Origin: Cranoglanis bouderius
Taxonomy: Eukaryota; Chordata; Actinopteri; Siluriformes; Cranoglanididae
DNA length: 64,000 nucleotides
Reading direction: 5' to 3'
Assembly: GCA_023630585.1 (NCBI GenBank)
Contig: CM042544.1
Span: 12,859,756 to 12,923,755 of the forward strand
Position numbers and translations under genes: made by a program. Under the pieces are notes generated by a model, which made no database searches, was not told where the DNA came from, and worked only from the letters and a program-made list of their open reading frames with translations. Position 1 is the first letter of the stretch; each line of letters begins with the position of its first letter. Shown here one piece after another: positions 44,880 to 55,584 of the stretch.

Positions 44880-45110
44880 GATGCTGTTTTTATGAAGGGA
44901 TGCAGAGAGAGAGGGAGAGAGGAAGAGAAGGAAGAGGGATAGTTTTGGTTTGCTTGCCTGCCTGCTGGGAATGAGTTGGTTAAAGAGAAGTCAAAATGAT
45001 TTATTGGTAGAAAAGGAGGGAATAGAAGAAAAGTCGATGGAGAGAAAAAGAGAGAGAGAGTGGAAGACAGTGAGAGAGAGGGATAGAGAGAGAGATGAGG
45101 TGTCATTGGG
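44880..45110. repeat. Purine-rich (GA/AAG) low-complexity region
   Basis: Plus strand dominated by G and A with short GAGAGA runs; open frames on either strand follow from composition. Confidence 0.75.
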
Positions 45111-45172
45111 GAATCCCTCTGTCTTTTCCTCTTTTATGTTTTTGCCTATCTCAGTCACCTGCATATCAGAAG

Positions 45173-45174
<2 letters not shown>

Positions 45175-45240
<66 letters not shown>
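45175..45240. repeat. (CT)27 then (GT)n microsatellite
   Basis: CT run of about 54 bp followed by a short GT run. Confidence 0.97.
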
Positions 45241-46354
45241 ATGTGTGTTATTCTTTGTCGTCTGGCCCTGTCTTTGCCTACACCCATTGTGTCAAGCTAC
45301 GTTGACTCTTTTGCAGTCTATTTCTGTCCTTCTCTGGCTCCCTTGCTCTCTCGTGATCTACCTGTCACTTCTTTGTGTGTCTTACACTCATCCATCTGCC
45401 ATCCACCTTTCTCTCTCTCACTCTCTCTCTCTCTTTTCCTCTTTTTTTTAATTCCAGTGCAGAAAGTGTTTCTCTTCTACTTTCATCCTTCACTCCATCT
45501 TGGTGACAGCGGAAAACCTTAGAAGCACCCATGCAAATATATTTTGTACATTTATGGGAAAACCCTCTCACAATATTAACGTGCACGCGTGTACACACTC
45601 ATGCATGTACGCTTCATTTGAAATAGACGTCTACAGGAAGTAGCTTTTAAAAATTTCCTTCAAAAGCCGCACCTTTCTCAAATGCCTCTTTAGTCACATC
45701 GTTTGAGCCAAGAATGGCAAAACGCCTCATCGTCAAGGCTTTCACATTGTTTTTCATTTCTTTATTTTCCCAACACAAACCGTTTCATATATCTACTAGG
45801 TGGGGGGGTGGGAGGTGGGTTTGTCAGATTTCATAAAGCAGCTTTCATTTGCAACACTGCTTCCCAATCCAATCGGGCTTTTCCCTCTCGATAGCAGATG
45901 AAGAAAAATGGCCCCTGTGGCGTAGCCGGGGCCGCCGGCACACCGGCCCTTATGACATTTAGCTTGGCGCGGCCCTATCCGTCACACAGCCCGTTTCCCC
46001 CACTCAAATCCAATCTCGCTGCCCTCATAACGCTCAACCTAATACCAAACTCCCCCAGCCGAGTCTTCTCCACGCACCAGCTGCGAGGGAAATCACAGGC
46101 AGGGTGGCATGGCTGGCTTGACCCCTTGACACAGGAAGTCCTTTCTCAGACAGCCGTGTGACACACAGAGATGTGGAGGAGAGTACAAAGTGATGCATTC
46201 ATCCAGCAAGCAGAGCGATTAGAGAAAAAAAAACAGGCATTTTTTTTTATTCGTGTGAACGACCTGACCTTTAAAATAAATTCACAATCGCAGCTGTGGC
46301 TTTCGGCAGATTCGGTTCTCTCATGAAATTATTAAAATAAGTTTTGTTTCTGAT
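45241..46354. other. No gene recognised; unique-looking GC-richer island at 45895-46165
   Basis: Pyrimidine-rich until about 45450. The segment 45895-46165 has no simple repeat or transposon motif and includes an imperfect palindrome around GGGGCCGCCGGCACACCGGC. Its open frame (87 codons, plus) is not recognisable. Confidence 0.4.
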
Positions 46355-46475
46355 TTCTCTCTCCCTCTCTCTCCCTTGCCACCCCCCCCTCTCCCTTGCC
46401 CCCCCCTCTCTCTCCCTTGCCCCCCCCCCCCCCCATTCTCTCTCTCTCTCCTTCTCTCTCTCCCCTTCGCTGTCA
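46355..46475. repeat. Polypyrimidine tract with C runs
   Basis: Three units of CTCTCCCTTGCC followed by C runs; the longest C run is about 16 (near 46419-46434). The complementary strand has several long G runs and could form G-quadruplex structures. Confidence 0.9.
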
Positions 46476-46689
46476 TTCCCCAAAGTGTTCAGTGTTGTGT
46501 TAGTAAACCGTGCTGACATCCACCCCCCTCCTCTGGCCTCCCTCCTGCCTCATTCTCTTGCTCTCCCTATATCTCTCTCTCTCCCGCTTTCTCTCTCCCT
46601 CTCTTTCACTCCACTGACTGACATGAATTTTCAATCTCACTGTTTACCTTCCACTGCTGTGCCTAAAACAACACTGGCAAAGATAGAGC

Positions 46690-46857
46690 CCGCGTAGGAG
46701 AGGGAGGGAGCAGGGCAAAAGGGAGAGGGAGAGAGACAGAGAAAGAGGAAAAGAGAGAAAGAGAGGGAGGATGTGGCAAAGGAAAAGAGGCAGAGGTGTT
46801 AGAGACTATGGAGTCTTGGGTGGGAAGTGAAAGAGGTGCAAAAAGAAAGAAAAGAAG

Positions 46858-46860
<3 letters not shown>
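46690..46860. repeat. Purine-rich low-complexity region
   Basis: GA/GGGA-rich plus strand directly before a GT microsatellite. Confidence 0.75.

Positions 46861-46930
<70 letters not shown>
46861..46930. repeat. (GT)35 microsatellite
   Basis: Uninterrupted run of about 70 bp. Confidence 0.97.
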
Positions 46931-46931
<1 letters not shown>

Positions 46932-47084
46932 TACTATGGATACAAGAACAAATTTGGAATATAGTACAATAATAACAATTTAAATACAATGTTTTTGGGG
47001 GAAGAGTGATGTAAGAAAAAAATATATAGAATAAAATTGATACTCAATATACTATCTACAAAAACCTGTAACAAATTACAGGTA

Positions 47085-47485
47085 ATAATATAGTAAGGTG
47101 TTGGGCCACCATGAGTATCAGAACAGCTTCAATGTTCCTTGGCTTAGATTCTACATGTAGTATCTGGAACTGTACAGGATTGAGGATCTACATACTTCCA
47201 AAAGATATTCCCTCAGTTGATGTCTTTTTTATGAGAATGTCTTTTTTATGAGAACACTATTTTATATTTTTTTTATTGGCCCAAATTCTCCCATAGACGT
47301 TCAACTGGACTGAAATCTGCTGACTATGAAGGTTATAGCATATGACTTACATCATTTTCATCATCATCAAACCATTTAGTGAGCCCTTGTGCCCTGTGGA
47401 TGGGGGGCAGAGTCATCCTGGGTGAGACCACACCCATCGGGATAGTAATAGTTTCATTTTCTGATAAAGGTAATCAGTATGAAGA
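47085..47485 (-). mobile_element. Tc1/mariner-like transposon relic, C-terminal transposase part
   Basis: Plus-strand landmarks GGTGTTGGGCCACCATGAG, AACAGCTTCAATGTTCCTTG and CATATGACTTACATCATTTT recall a fish Tc1/mariner family. On the minus strand one frame reads HRAQGLTKWFDDDENDVSHML before a stop, and the C-terminal part follows with multiple defects. No terminal repeats were found. Confidence 0.62.
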
Positions 47486-47666
47486 ACTTTTTTGCAGTCA
47501 TTTTTCAAGAAACGAACAAAAATCTACGATGTGAAAGAAGAAAAACACTCTGAAACTGAAAACAGTGAACTCAGTGGCAAAAATTGAATGGCCTTTAGAT
47601 AAGCAGCAGTTAAAATTTTTAGTTTACATAGTACATTACATGCATAGTACACATTTCTACATACTC

Positions 47667-47667
<1 letters not shown>

Positions 47668-47713
<46 letters not shown>
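47668..47713. repeat. (GA)22 microsatellite
   Basis: Pure GA run, first of two within 190 bp. Confidence 0.97.
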
Positions 47714-47715
<2 letters not shown>

Positions 47716-47791
47716 TACCAAAGAACTGATTAGACAGAGAGCACAGGTTAATAGCACAAACTAACTGAATAAGTGGACAGAGCGTGTTTAA

Positions 47792-47794
<3 letters not shown>

Positions 47795-47851
<57 letters not shown>
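47795..47851. repeat. (GA)28 microsatellite
   Basis: Pure GA run. The unique sequence following each of the two tracts is loosely similar (GACTGAT..., AACTGACTAA...), hinting at an old tandem duplication. Confidence 0.97.
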
Positions 47852-47855
<4 letters not shown>

Positions 47856-48466
47856 TAGACAAAGGGTGCAGTAGCTAATAGCATGCAAGGCAACTGACTA
47901 AATGGTCAGTATGTGTGTGTGTAAGAGGGACAGAAAGAAAGAGAGAGGACACACAGAGCATTAAGAGTGAAATGGAACAGAGAGACAGAAAGTGAAGGAT
48001 CTTAATACGTATAGGGAGAGGAAACAAAGAGGGATGGAGAGAGAAAAGAAAGATCTTTTTTTTTCAAAACCAGGGAGGAAAGAGGGAGTTGGTATGAGAG
48101 AGAGAGAGAGAGCTCAGAATAGACACACTCAGCAGCATGAAATATTGAAAGATGGAGCAAGAAAACAAGACAAAGGAGAGGAAAATGGAGGGACTGATAG
48201 AGATAAATACAATGGTTATTTGGGCAGCGTGTGTTGGCAAAGAGGGCGAGATGGAGCAAGAGACAAGCGAGGACGACGGCTGCAGCAAAAGATGGATGAT
48301 GGAAAGAATCCCGACTTTGGTGTGGTGATGGAGGGTGGGAGGAGAGGGCAGAGATTGAGAGAAAGAGAGAAGCAACATTTTTTGGAGGAGGAAAAATAGA
48401 TGGCTTACGTTGGAAAAATCAGCCTGCAAAGTGTTTCATCTCTCTCATTCTCACCTCCCTTTCATT

Positions 48467-48472
<6 letters not shown>
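47852..48472. repeat. Purine-rich low-complexity region
   Basis: Extended G/A-rich plus strand with short GAGAGA runs. A 135-codon frame rich in R, K, E and G on the plus strand is a composition artefact. Confidence 0.6.

Positions 48473-48525
<53 letters not shown>
48473..48525. repeat. (CT)26 microsatellite
   Basis: Pure CT run. It is inverted relative to the GA tracts at 47668 and 47795. Confidence 0.97.
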
Positions 48526-48528
<3 letters not shown>

Positions 48529-49112
48529 ATCTCTCACTCACTGATCTCCTCCTCTCTCTTACTGTCAAATATTTAAGATGTATGGCAGCTTTTGTGCAAA
48601 TTACCATGCAGATCCGGTGGTGTTTTCAGCACCATCAAATGCCACTCCTCTCATTCACCAGCCCAAATGCCTGCAATCGTTTTTTCCTCCCTACAATCAT
48701 TATTAATTCATTTCTAATGCTCTTGGAACGTTAAAAAGAAAGACCAGATGATCAGTAGTATGGTTTCTTATCTGTCCTTTCTGATCTAATCAGAGTTTGT
48801 TTTTAACCCCAGGCTAAAGTCAGAGGCTCTTATTGACCAGGGTAAACGAAGCAGCTTCAGCGCTTTATTCAGTCTCATCTGTAAATCTTCAGCATCAGCA
48901 GAGGCGAGAGGAGAGTAGCACTCCTGCTGCTGCTTCTGCTGGTACAACTGGGGGAGAGGAGGAGAGGATGAGAGCAGATTGGCTGATCGGCGATCGATTG
49001 TGGAGGCCTGCGCCCAAGTTCTCTTACCAAGCATTTTGCTGCCTGGCACTGACATAAATCAGACCCTCAGAGCAGCACTGCACTCAGGGCCGCCCTTTAT
49101 TCCTGTTCCTTT
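48526..49112. other. Unique-looking sequence, no gene recognised
   Basis: Open frames of 89 (minus) and 74 (plus) codons overlap at about 48790-49057. Neither resembles a known protein and there is no support for splicing. Confidence 0.4.
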
Positions 49113-49144
49113 TGTGTGTGTGTGTGTGCGTGTGTGCATGTGTG

Positions 49145-49178
<34 letters not shown>

Positions 49179-49180
49179 CA
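49113..49180. repeat. (GT)n microsatellite with GC/CA interruptions
   Basis: About 68 bp of GT with several GCGT or GCAT breaks. Confidence 0.96.
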
Positions 49181-49319
49181 GAGGGGATGAGGAGAGTCTC
49201 ATCAAATCTCTCTTTGTTATAAGAACAGTTTTTTAAATTGAATTATTTTGGATATAGCAAAAAAAAATGTGCATCAGATATCAGAGATTAAAAAAAAAGA
49301 ATGAATTTGAGCCAATATT

Positions 49320-49650
49320 GTAACAGTGGGTTTGGAAAAGATTTTTTTTAAGTGTAAATGTTTACATACTGTATAAAGAGACTTGATTGTTTTTGTATTT
49401 GTGTTTGTTGTTGTTGTTAGGATTGATTTTTATTATATTTATAATTTATTTGCATATTGTATCTATTACTGTATATTTGCAATGGAATTGATTTTTCCTC
49501 TTTCCTCTATTTCGTTTTTAAACTACATACTTAAAAAAATTTTCATTAGTATTTTTTAAAGAACAAAATAATGAGTATCGAGATCGGCTGAAACCGGTTT
49601 CAGTATCTGTATTGGAAAAGAAAAAGTGGTATCGTGCCATCTTTCATTAT
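49320..49650. repeat. Dispersed repeat, copy 1 of 2
   Basis: Shares TAAAGAGACTTGATTG, GGATTGATTTTTATTATATT and a GAGTATCGAGATCGGCTGAA ... GGTATCGTGCCATCT block with the copy at 50695-51005, same orientation and order. The ATCGGCTGA/ATCGTGCCATC motif resembles ends of fish non-autonomous repeats; class unknown. Confidence 0.6.
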
Positions 49651-49946
49651 ATTGTTGTTATTTTATTATTAATGGTAATTATTATTATGTCAAATATGAT
49701 ATTATGATAATGTGTATTCAATAATGTAATGCAGTTGAATAACTGAATTGATTAAGCTGCCATCATTCACATCCTCATTCCTCAACTTCCACACTCACAC
49801 TTCCTACCATCCACAAAAATACCTAATTAAAATAATGAATAGAAATATTGTCATTTTTTTTCTTTTTTTTTTTTCTCAGACAAATGTATTTAATAACTTG
49901 TCACTAGTGATTTGTTTGTCAGTGGTGTTACTCTGCTGTGTGGATA

Positions 49947-49992
49947 TTTACATTTATTCATTTGGCAGATGCTTTTTATTCAGAGTTATTTG
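49947..49992 (-). mobile_element. 3' tail fragment of the 36120-type SINE
   Basis: TTTACATTTATTCATTTGGC and AGATGCTTTTTATTCAGAGT match the reverse complement of the SINE tail at 36280-36322. Only the tail is present. Confidence 0.6.
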
Positions 49993-49999
49993 GGTCAAT

Positions 50000-50694
50000 G
50001 ACATCTCTTTTTTTTTTTTTTTTTCTTTTTTTTTTTTTGCACCTGCATACATTAACTTTGGCGAAAACATTAATAAGCTATGAACTCTATTTATGTGCTT
50101 GTTGTTAATTTGGTTGGGCGGAAGCCAATTCGTCCTGTTTTCGCACAGTCGCTTTTTTTCATGCTCAAAAGTGAACACACCAGCAAGGGCAAAGCTGTAA
50201 TTTCTGCAAAGTCCTGGCCTGTTTTCACACAACCAGTTTCTGTCAAAGTTCACTATAAAATAAGCTTCTTCATCAACTACTAATTAAACACAACTGACTG
50301 AATGATTTTATTTCTAACACATAACATCAAACAGCTCAACTGTGGCTGCTAAATGTTAGACAATTAGTGTGTCAGAGAATTAAAGCCAGCATAAAACACT
50401 ATGTCTTACACAGGGGTAGACAGAAAACACATTTGTTGTAATTTGTCTCAGACAGTCTGTTAGTTTTGCTAGTTAACCATCAATGTGAAATCCAATTGAA
50501 TCTAATCTTATCTGATTACAGTATATGACAGTGCTCTGAGATTTTAAAAGGAATGAGAGGAGTTGATGTCACCTAACCGTATCTCTTGATCTCAATCTGA
50601 TATCCTATACCCAGGATTGGTATCAAGCAAATAATGGTGGATGGGATAAACAAACAAACAAACAAAAAAAACTGTAGCAAATGGAAAAGACTGT
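50000..50694. other. AT-rich, no gene recognised
   Basis: Poly-T region near 50010-50038; otherwise unrecognised. Confidence 0.45.
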
Positions 50695-51005
50695 AATTGG
50701 GTTTGGAAGATATCTTGGAGCTGGAAATGTTTACACATAAAGAGACTTGATTGTAATTTATTGTTGGGATTGATTTTATTATATTTATACCTTAAGTGAT
50801 TTTTGTGCATTTCGTGCAAGTGAAGCATTTAGCTATGTATTTGTCCAGTATTTTTTTAAGTGCTTCAGTTAAAAAAAATAATTTTAAAGCTCAGTAGTGT
50901 ACAAACAAACAAATATCGGATGGGTATTGACACTGGCTGATACTCATTAAGATAACTATCTGTATCATAAAATAAAAAATGGTACCATGCCATCTGTAAT
51001 TTTAG
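50695..51005. repeat. Dispersed repeat, copy 2 of 2
   Basis: Direct-orientation relative of 49320-49650, about 1.4 kb downstream, with the same order of landmarks (CATAAAGAGACTTGATTG, GGATTGATTTTATTATATTT, TGGTACCATGCCATCTGT). Confidence 0.6.
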
Positions 51006-51639
51006 CTCTATCCCAACCTTCTGGTTAATGTCTGAAGGTGTTTTTCTTTTTCTTTCTTTTTTTTTTGGTTAAGGGGGATGGGGGGGTGTGCTTTATTGCA
51101 TTTCTCAGTTATCACCTAAACGTGCAATAACAAACAACTGAATAAATGATCAGGATATTGGATGCTAACATCCAACAGTAACTGCACAAATATTATAACC
51201 CATACACGTCAATTACACAAACAAATAAAGAAAAACTGTTTACATTTTCGAATGAATTTTTTTGCTTTAAATGAAATTATCAAATACAATCAGAGTTGAT
51301 ATAAGCATCCCTAGACTGGACCAAAAAAAAAAGAAGAATTAAATGATGTTAAAGGGCCTATATTTCCCTGAACTGTATAATTGTAGCTTAGTTTTCTTTG
51401 AAAAGACTATAGTGGATAAATAAGTTTTATTTTAAAACAGCATTATTTTCAACAAAGTCTATTTCCTAAAATGTCAGCATGGTGTGAACAAGTTCCAGGA
51501 AGCTATTTTGTCATCATGTGACAGGAAATATAATTCACAAGGAAGACCCCTGAAGAGTGTTATGTCAAGTCTCAGAAAGTCTCTTAGAAATATCTGATAA
51601 TTTGACGTTGTTATGACATGTAACAGCTAATAACAACAA
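51006..51639. other. AT-rich, no gene recognised
   Basis: Includes a T- and G-run stretch near 51057-51087. Confidence 0.45.
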
Positions 51640-51700
51640 CAACAATCACAACAACAACAATAATAATAATAAGAAGAAGAAGAAGAGGAAGAAGAAGAAT
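51640..51700. repeat. (CAA)n/(TAA)n/(AGA)n trinucleotide tract
   Basis: CAA, TAA and AGA runs follow one another within 60 bp. Confidence 0.9.
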
Positions 51701-51989
51701 ATGGTGTATTACTGTTTTCTAACATATAACATAGTAGAATTATTCTTCTTCATGAATTATGAGATAATGGACATTATAAACATAACCACTGATACAGAAA
51801 CCAAGAATAACTGCAGAATAAAAAGTAAAACATCTTCCTCTTAGTTAATTAGCTCTTGCAACAGAATATCATACTAATAATACTTATACGAATGCCTACT
51901 ACTACGCAAGATTCAAGATTTTTATTTGTCACATACATAGTTATATACAGTATATAACTTGCAGTGAAATGAAAACCCAGCTCTTCTTT

Positions 51990-52039
51990 ATAATAATAAC
52001 AGCAACACTACTACTACTACTACTACTACTCATAATAAA

Positions 52040-52082
<43 letters not shown>

Positions 52083-52086
52083 GCAA

Positions 52087-52124
<38 letters not shown>

Positions 52125-52237
52125 GTAATAATAATAATAATAACAGCAACAACAACAACAATACTACTACTATTACTACTAATAATAAAAAATATTAATA
52201 ATAGTAACAAAACCACCGACAACAGTACAACAACTAT

Positions 52238-52311
<74 letters not shown>

Positions 52312-52313
52312 TT
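51990..52313. repeat. Composite trinucleotide array (CTA/TAA/CAA)
   Basis: The block AATAACAGCAACACTACTAC plus CTA/TAA runs occurs twice (near 51998 and 52076), with a third shortened version near 52139. Runs of CTA (up to about 12) and TAA (up to about 17) alternate. Homopolymer-like open frames on both strands are artefacts. Confidence 0.95.
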
Positions 52314-52974
52314 ACAATGGAGTGTGGGAGTATGGGAAAGGTGAGGAGATTAAGAGGTTTTCAAAAAACAGTCTTCTTTTTTTTCTTGTTTTTGTTTCTG
52401 TGGATGGACTACAATAACATTAAAATTAAAAATGAAGTTCAAAATGTTAAATGTTATTCATATTTTGCTGTCAAGTATGAATTGATAAACTGAATTCACT
52501 GCATTTAGATTAGTCCAACACCAAAGTTGCCCACAAAGCACCATCAAGTTGATTAAACAAGTGGGTTTGGTCAATCGTGGTAACCAGAATTTCCTAGTTT
52601 TATTTATTTATTTGTTTGTTGTTTATTATTTGCTTGTTTGTTTATTTATTTTTTAAATATACTTACTTCTGACTGTAACTGAAAAATCAACAGCATTCTT
52701 TGTGTAATGTTCAGTAAATTATTTGTGTAGCTCAATGAAATATCAGTAGTTAAGTATTATTTATATTCTGACAAATTATACATATATGCATACTTTTAAA
52801 TGTATGTAGATTGCGTTAAAATAGTTCTTTATTATTCATGATTGCACTATTTGGCACATTTATTTAAAAAAAAAAAAGGTTATTCGAAAACATAAAAACC
52901 ACATAAACACAAATAGAAGATACTATGTCCATTTTAAATCAGGTATTTATTTATTTATTTTTTACAGGTAAGAC
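52314..52974. other. AT-rich, no gene recognised
   Basis: Poly-A near 52866 and (TTTA)n-like runs near 52603 and 52945. Confidence 0.45.
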
Positions 52975-53106
52975 AGCATCCATAGCTACCACACAGCTGG
53001 GCAATTGAGGGTTAAACTTGCTGAGGGCTTCACAGTGACGCTCTGGGTTTGAACCCACAACCTTTCAGACAGTAGCAGCAAACCTTTACAGCTGCGCTAC
53101 CACTCT
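52975..53106 (-). mobile_element. tRNA-derived SINE, third type
   Basis: On the minus strand: AGTGGTAGCGCAGCTGTAAA (box-A-like), then GGTTGTGGGTTCAAACCCAG (box B), then a body ending TGTGTGGTAGCTATGGATGC. The tRNA-like head is clear; the tail is short and passes into AT-rich sequence. It differs from the Mermaid-type and 36120-type SINEs. Confidence 0.72.
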
Positions 53107-53337
53107 TCATAATTAGGTGTCATAGTTAATCACGTGTACATTATTGAAGGGATTACACAAGCGACTGAGGAGACGAGAGACTCTTGGCGTATAGGAATGA
53201 GTAATAGTCAGCAAGGACACTGGTTTCTAAGGGAACATTAATTTTGAGGATTAAGTCCTCACCTTTGTAGCAACACCATCCATTCCATCTTCTAAAAGCC
53301 TGGGTCAGCAGTTCACATGATACACTCTAATGGTACA

Positions 53338-53403
53338 TGTGTGTGTGTGTGTGTGTGTGTATGTGTGTGTGTGTGTGAGAGAGAGAGAGATAGAGAGAGA
53401 GAG
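53338..53403. repeat. (GT)n then (GA)n compound microsatellite
   Basis: GT run with one ATGT break, then GA with one TAGA break. Confidence 0.96.
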
Positions 53404-53474
53404 CAGGGTTTGATGCTTACGTGCCCTTAAGAGACCACATAGCCTGAGGCAAGAGCAAGATTGTCACGCGAGCT

Positions 53475-53506
53475 TGTGTGTGTGTGCGTGTGTGTGTGCG
53501 TGTGTG

Positions 53507-53546
<40 letters not shown>
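53475..53546. repeat. (GT)n microsatellite with GCGT interruptions
   Basis: About 72 bp with regularly placed GCGT breaks. Confidence 0.96.
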
Positions 53547-53548
<2 letters not shown>

Positions 53549-53925
53549 GCTGGGATCAGTTTAATTCTCCAGGCATGTCTTACCTGTACGCTTTGTATAT
53601 AGTGCGATACGCACTACTGATTTTTTCATGCATCTGAACATTCATTTCTCAGCAGGAATTGGAGCATTTATGTACCCGAGATGTGGGAGAAGTGCTCCCT
53701 ACACTGTGCATGCATGTGCCGAGCTTTCTCCTCCTCTCCTTCACTCCTTCCATCAGTGTGTCAGTAAGTTGTCCACCCAAGAACACATCACTTCCTGTTT
53801 ATTCAGGCCAGATTTGTGGTGATCTGGTTGGGCCATTAGGTGTAATTACTGGGAGACAGTTTGATTGATTAACTGATATGGGACGATAGCTCTGTTACGG
53901 ATCTCACATTCGCCTTGCCACATTG

Positions 53926-53932
<7 letters not shown>

Positions 53933-53981
<49 letters not shown>
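53933..53981. repeat. (CT)24 microsatellite
   Basis: Pure CT run. Confidence 0.97.
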
Positions 53982-53984
<3 letters not shown>

Positions 53985-54399
53985 GTTTCATTTTGACAGA
54001 ACTGTAATTCCATTGAGCCTTGACAATCCTGGTTTTAATTTATTCAGGGCACATCGGTTTTAAAAATTGCGAAAGTTGCCAAGTATCGTGAGCATCATGA
54101 GTCTAATGACAAATGCGTTCTTTTGCACATTCACATTTGCGAGTGCTTGTGTTCCTAATAGCTGTCGAGATGGGTGCGTCACCGCCTGAGTAATGGATGT
54201 CAGAGGTGGTGGAGAAAAATGATGTCCTCTGTAAATCTCTGCACAAATAGGATTATTATCTACTATTTATTACCTCTTATTAGAACTAAGTAATAACTCA
54301 TTGGCTAAGGTTTCGTGCTAGGGATTCAATTCCAGAACTAAAATTTCAGAAGACCACTGTTAGTCTTTAAGACCCTCATTTGGGATTCAGCCCAAATTT
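53982..54399. other. Unique-looking sequence, no gene recognised
   Basis: The 53990-54240 part contains no simple repeat or transposon motif. I cannot assign it. Confidence 0.4.
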
Positions 54400-54426
54400 T
54401 TATTTTTATTTTTATTTTTATTTTTA
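54397..54426. repeat. (TTTTTA)5 microsatellite
   Basis: Hexanucleotide run. Confidence 0.93.
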
Positions 54427-54475
54427 ATTCCACCAAATGAGAAACTGTATTATTAAGGCTCATTTTGTTAAAGAG

Positions 54476-54535
54476 TATGTGTGTGTGTGTGAGTGTGCAC
54501 GTGTGTGTGTGTGCCTGTGCATGTGTGTATGTGTT
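54476..54535. repeat. Interrupted (GT)n repeat
   Basis: GT with GAGT, GCAC and GCCT breaks. Confidence 0.9.
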
Positions 54536-55187
54536 CTCACCTGAGATCTCATTAGGAAACACACTTCTCCCCTGACTTTACATGCTGGTGGTGACATTTG
54601 ACACCCAAAACAGGAAGCAGTGGGAGGAAGGAGTGAAAAACTACAGGAGGTGTTAAATGCTGTACCCCATCCAATAAACCCAAATTGTTAAAATTAGCTC
54701 TTACCACTAACAGTGCTCCAACCTGACCTGCAGTCTAGTTCCAAATCCAACCTTTACTGGCATGACTGCCAGGTAGAATATTGCCAAAGTGCAGAAAAGA
54801 TGAAAAGTAAAGCATCATATATTCATATTTGTAATATTTCTGTGACCTCCTGTAGTCTGTCTGGAGCCTTTATTTAATGTAGCTTATGAAATGTGTGAAA
54901 CAAGGGCACGGTAGATTTATATAATAACACTCTCAAAGCAAGTGCATCAAGCATCAAGGGCAAAATGTAATAGTCAAGGGCATTGAGAGGAAAAAATAAA
55001 CATCCAAACATTAACGAGGGTATGGTTTAGCTCAGGAAGTGGCAATCTATCATTAATGAGCTGCTCTACACAGAGAAGAAGGAGTGTGATTAACTGTCAT
55101 GTTCTGTTCTCTGTTCTGTTCAAATAATGATCCATTTTTACTTCTTTTATCTCCTCTTCTATATCATCTCAATAATACAGTATTATA
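54536..55187. other. No feature recognised
   Basis: Mixed sequence before the transposon block that starts at 55188. Confidence 0.45.
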
Positions 55188-55584
55188 TACATCGATCAGA
55201 CATAACATTAAAACCACTGACAGGTGAAGTGAATAACACTGATTATCTCATTACAACGGCGGTTGTCATTTGTGGGATATATTAGGCAGCAAGTGAACAA
55301 TCAGTTCTTGAGGTTGATGTGTTGGAAGCAGGAAAAATGGGCAAGCGGATCATCTTTGACAAGGGCCAAATAGTGATGGCTAGATGACTGGGTCAGAGCA
55401 TCTCCAAAACGGCAGGTCTTGTGGGGTGTTCATGGTGTCTTCCTGTGGTCTGTGTTGCATTATGGGAAGAAGGCAAGCCAGCAGAGGAAGTGTGATGCTC
55501 TGGACATGTGATGTTCTGCTGGGAAACCTTGGGTCCTGGCATTCATGTGGATGTAACTTTGACAAGTACCACCAACCTGAACAT
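55188..55584 (+). mobile_element. Tc1-like transposon (same family as 7492), truncated
   Basis: Left end TACATCGATCAGACATAACA, then CACTGACAGGTGAAGTGAAT and GGGATATATTAGGCAGCAAG as in the other copies. Transposase pieces: MGKRIIFDKGQIVMAR, an in-frame stop, GSEHLQNGRSC-type frames, then GRRQASRGSVMLW near 55465-55500. Part of the coding region between the DNA-binding and first catalytic motifs is deleted. At 55584, after TACCACCAACCTGAACAT, it stops and another Tc1 element begins. Confidence 0.85.

Noticed and set aside
44950..45522. 190-codon plus-strand frame as a gene
   Set aside because: Built from GA and CT low-complexity sequence (poly-RE and poly-SL); no domain.
47992..48399. 135-codon plus-strand frame rich in R, K, E and G
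   Set aside because: Purine-rich DNA gives long charged frames by composition; no recognised motif.
48786..49055. 89-codon minus-strand frame as an exon
   Set aside because: No family resemblance, and an overlapping opposite-strand frame; kept only as unrecognised unique sequence.
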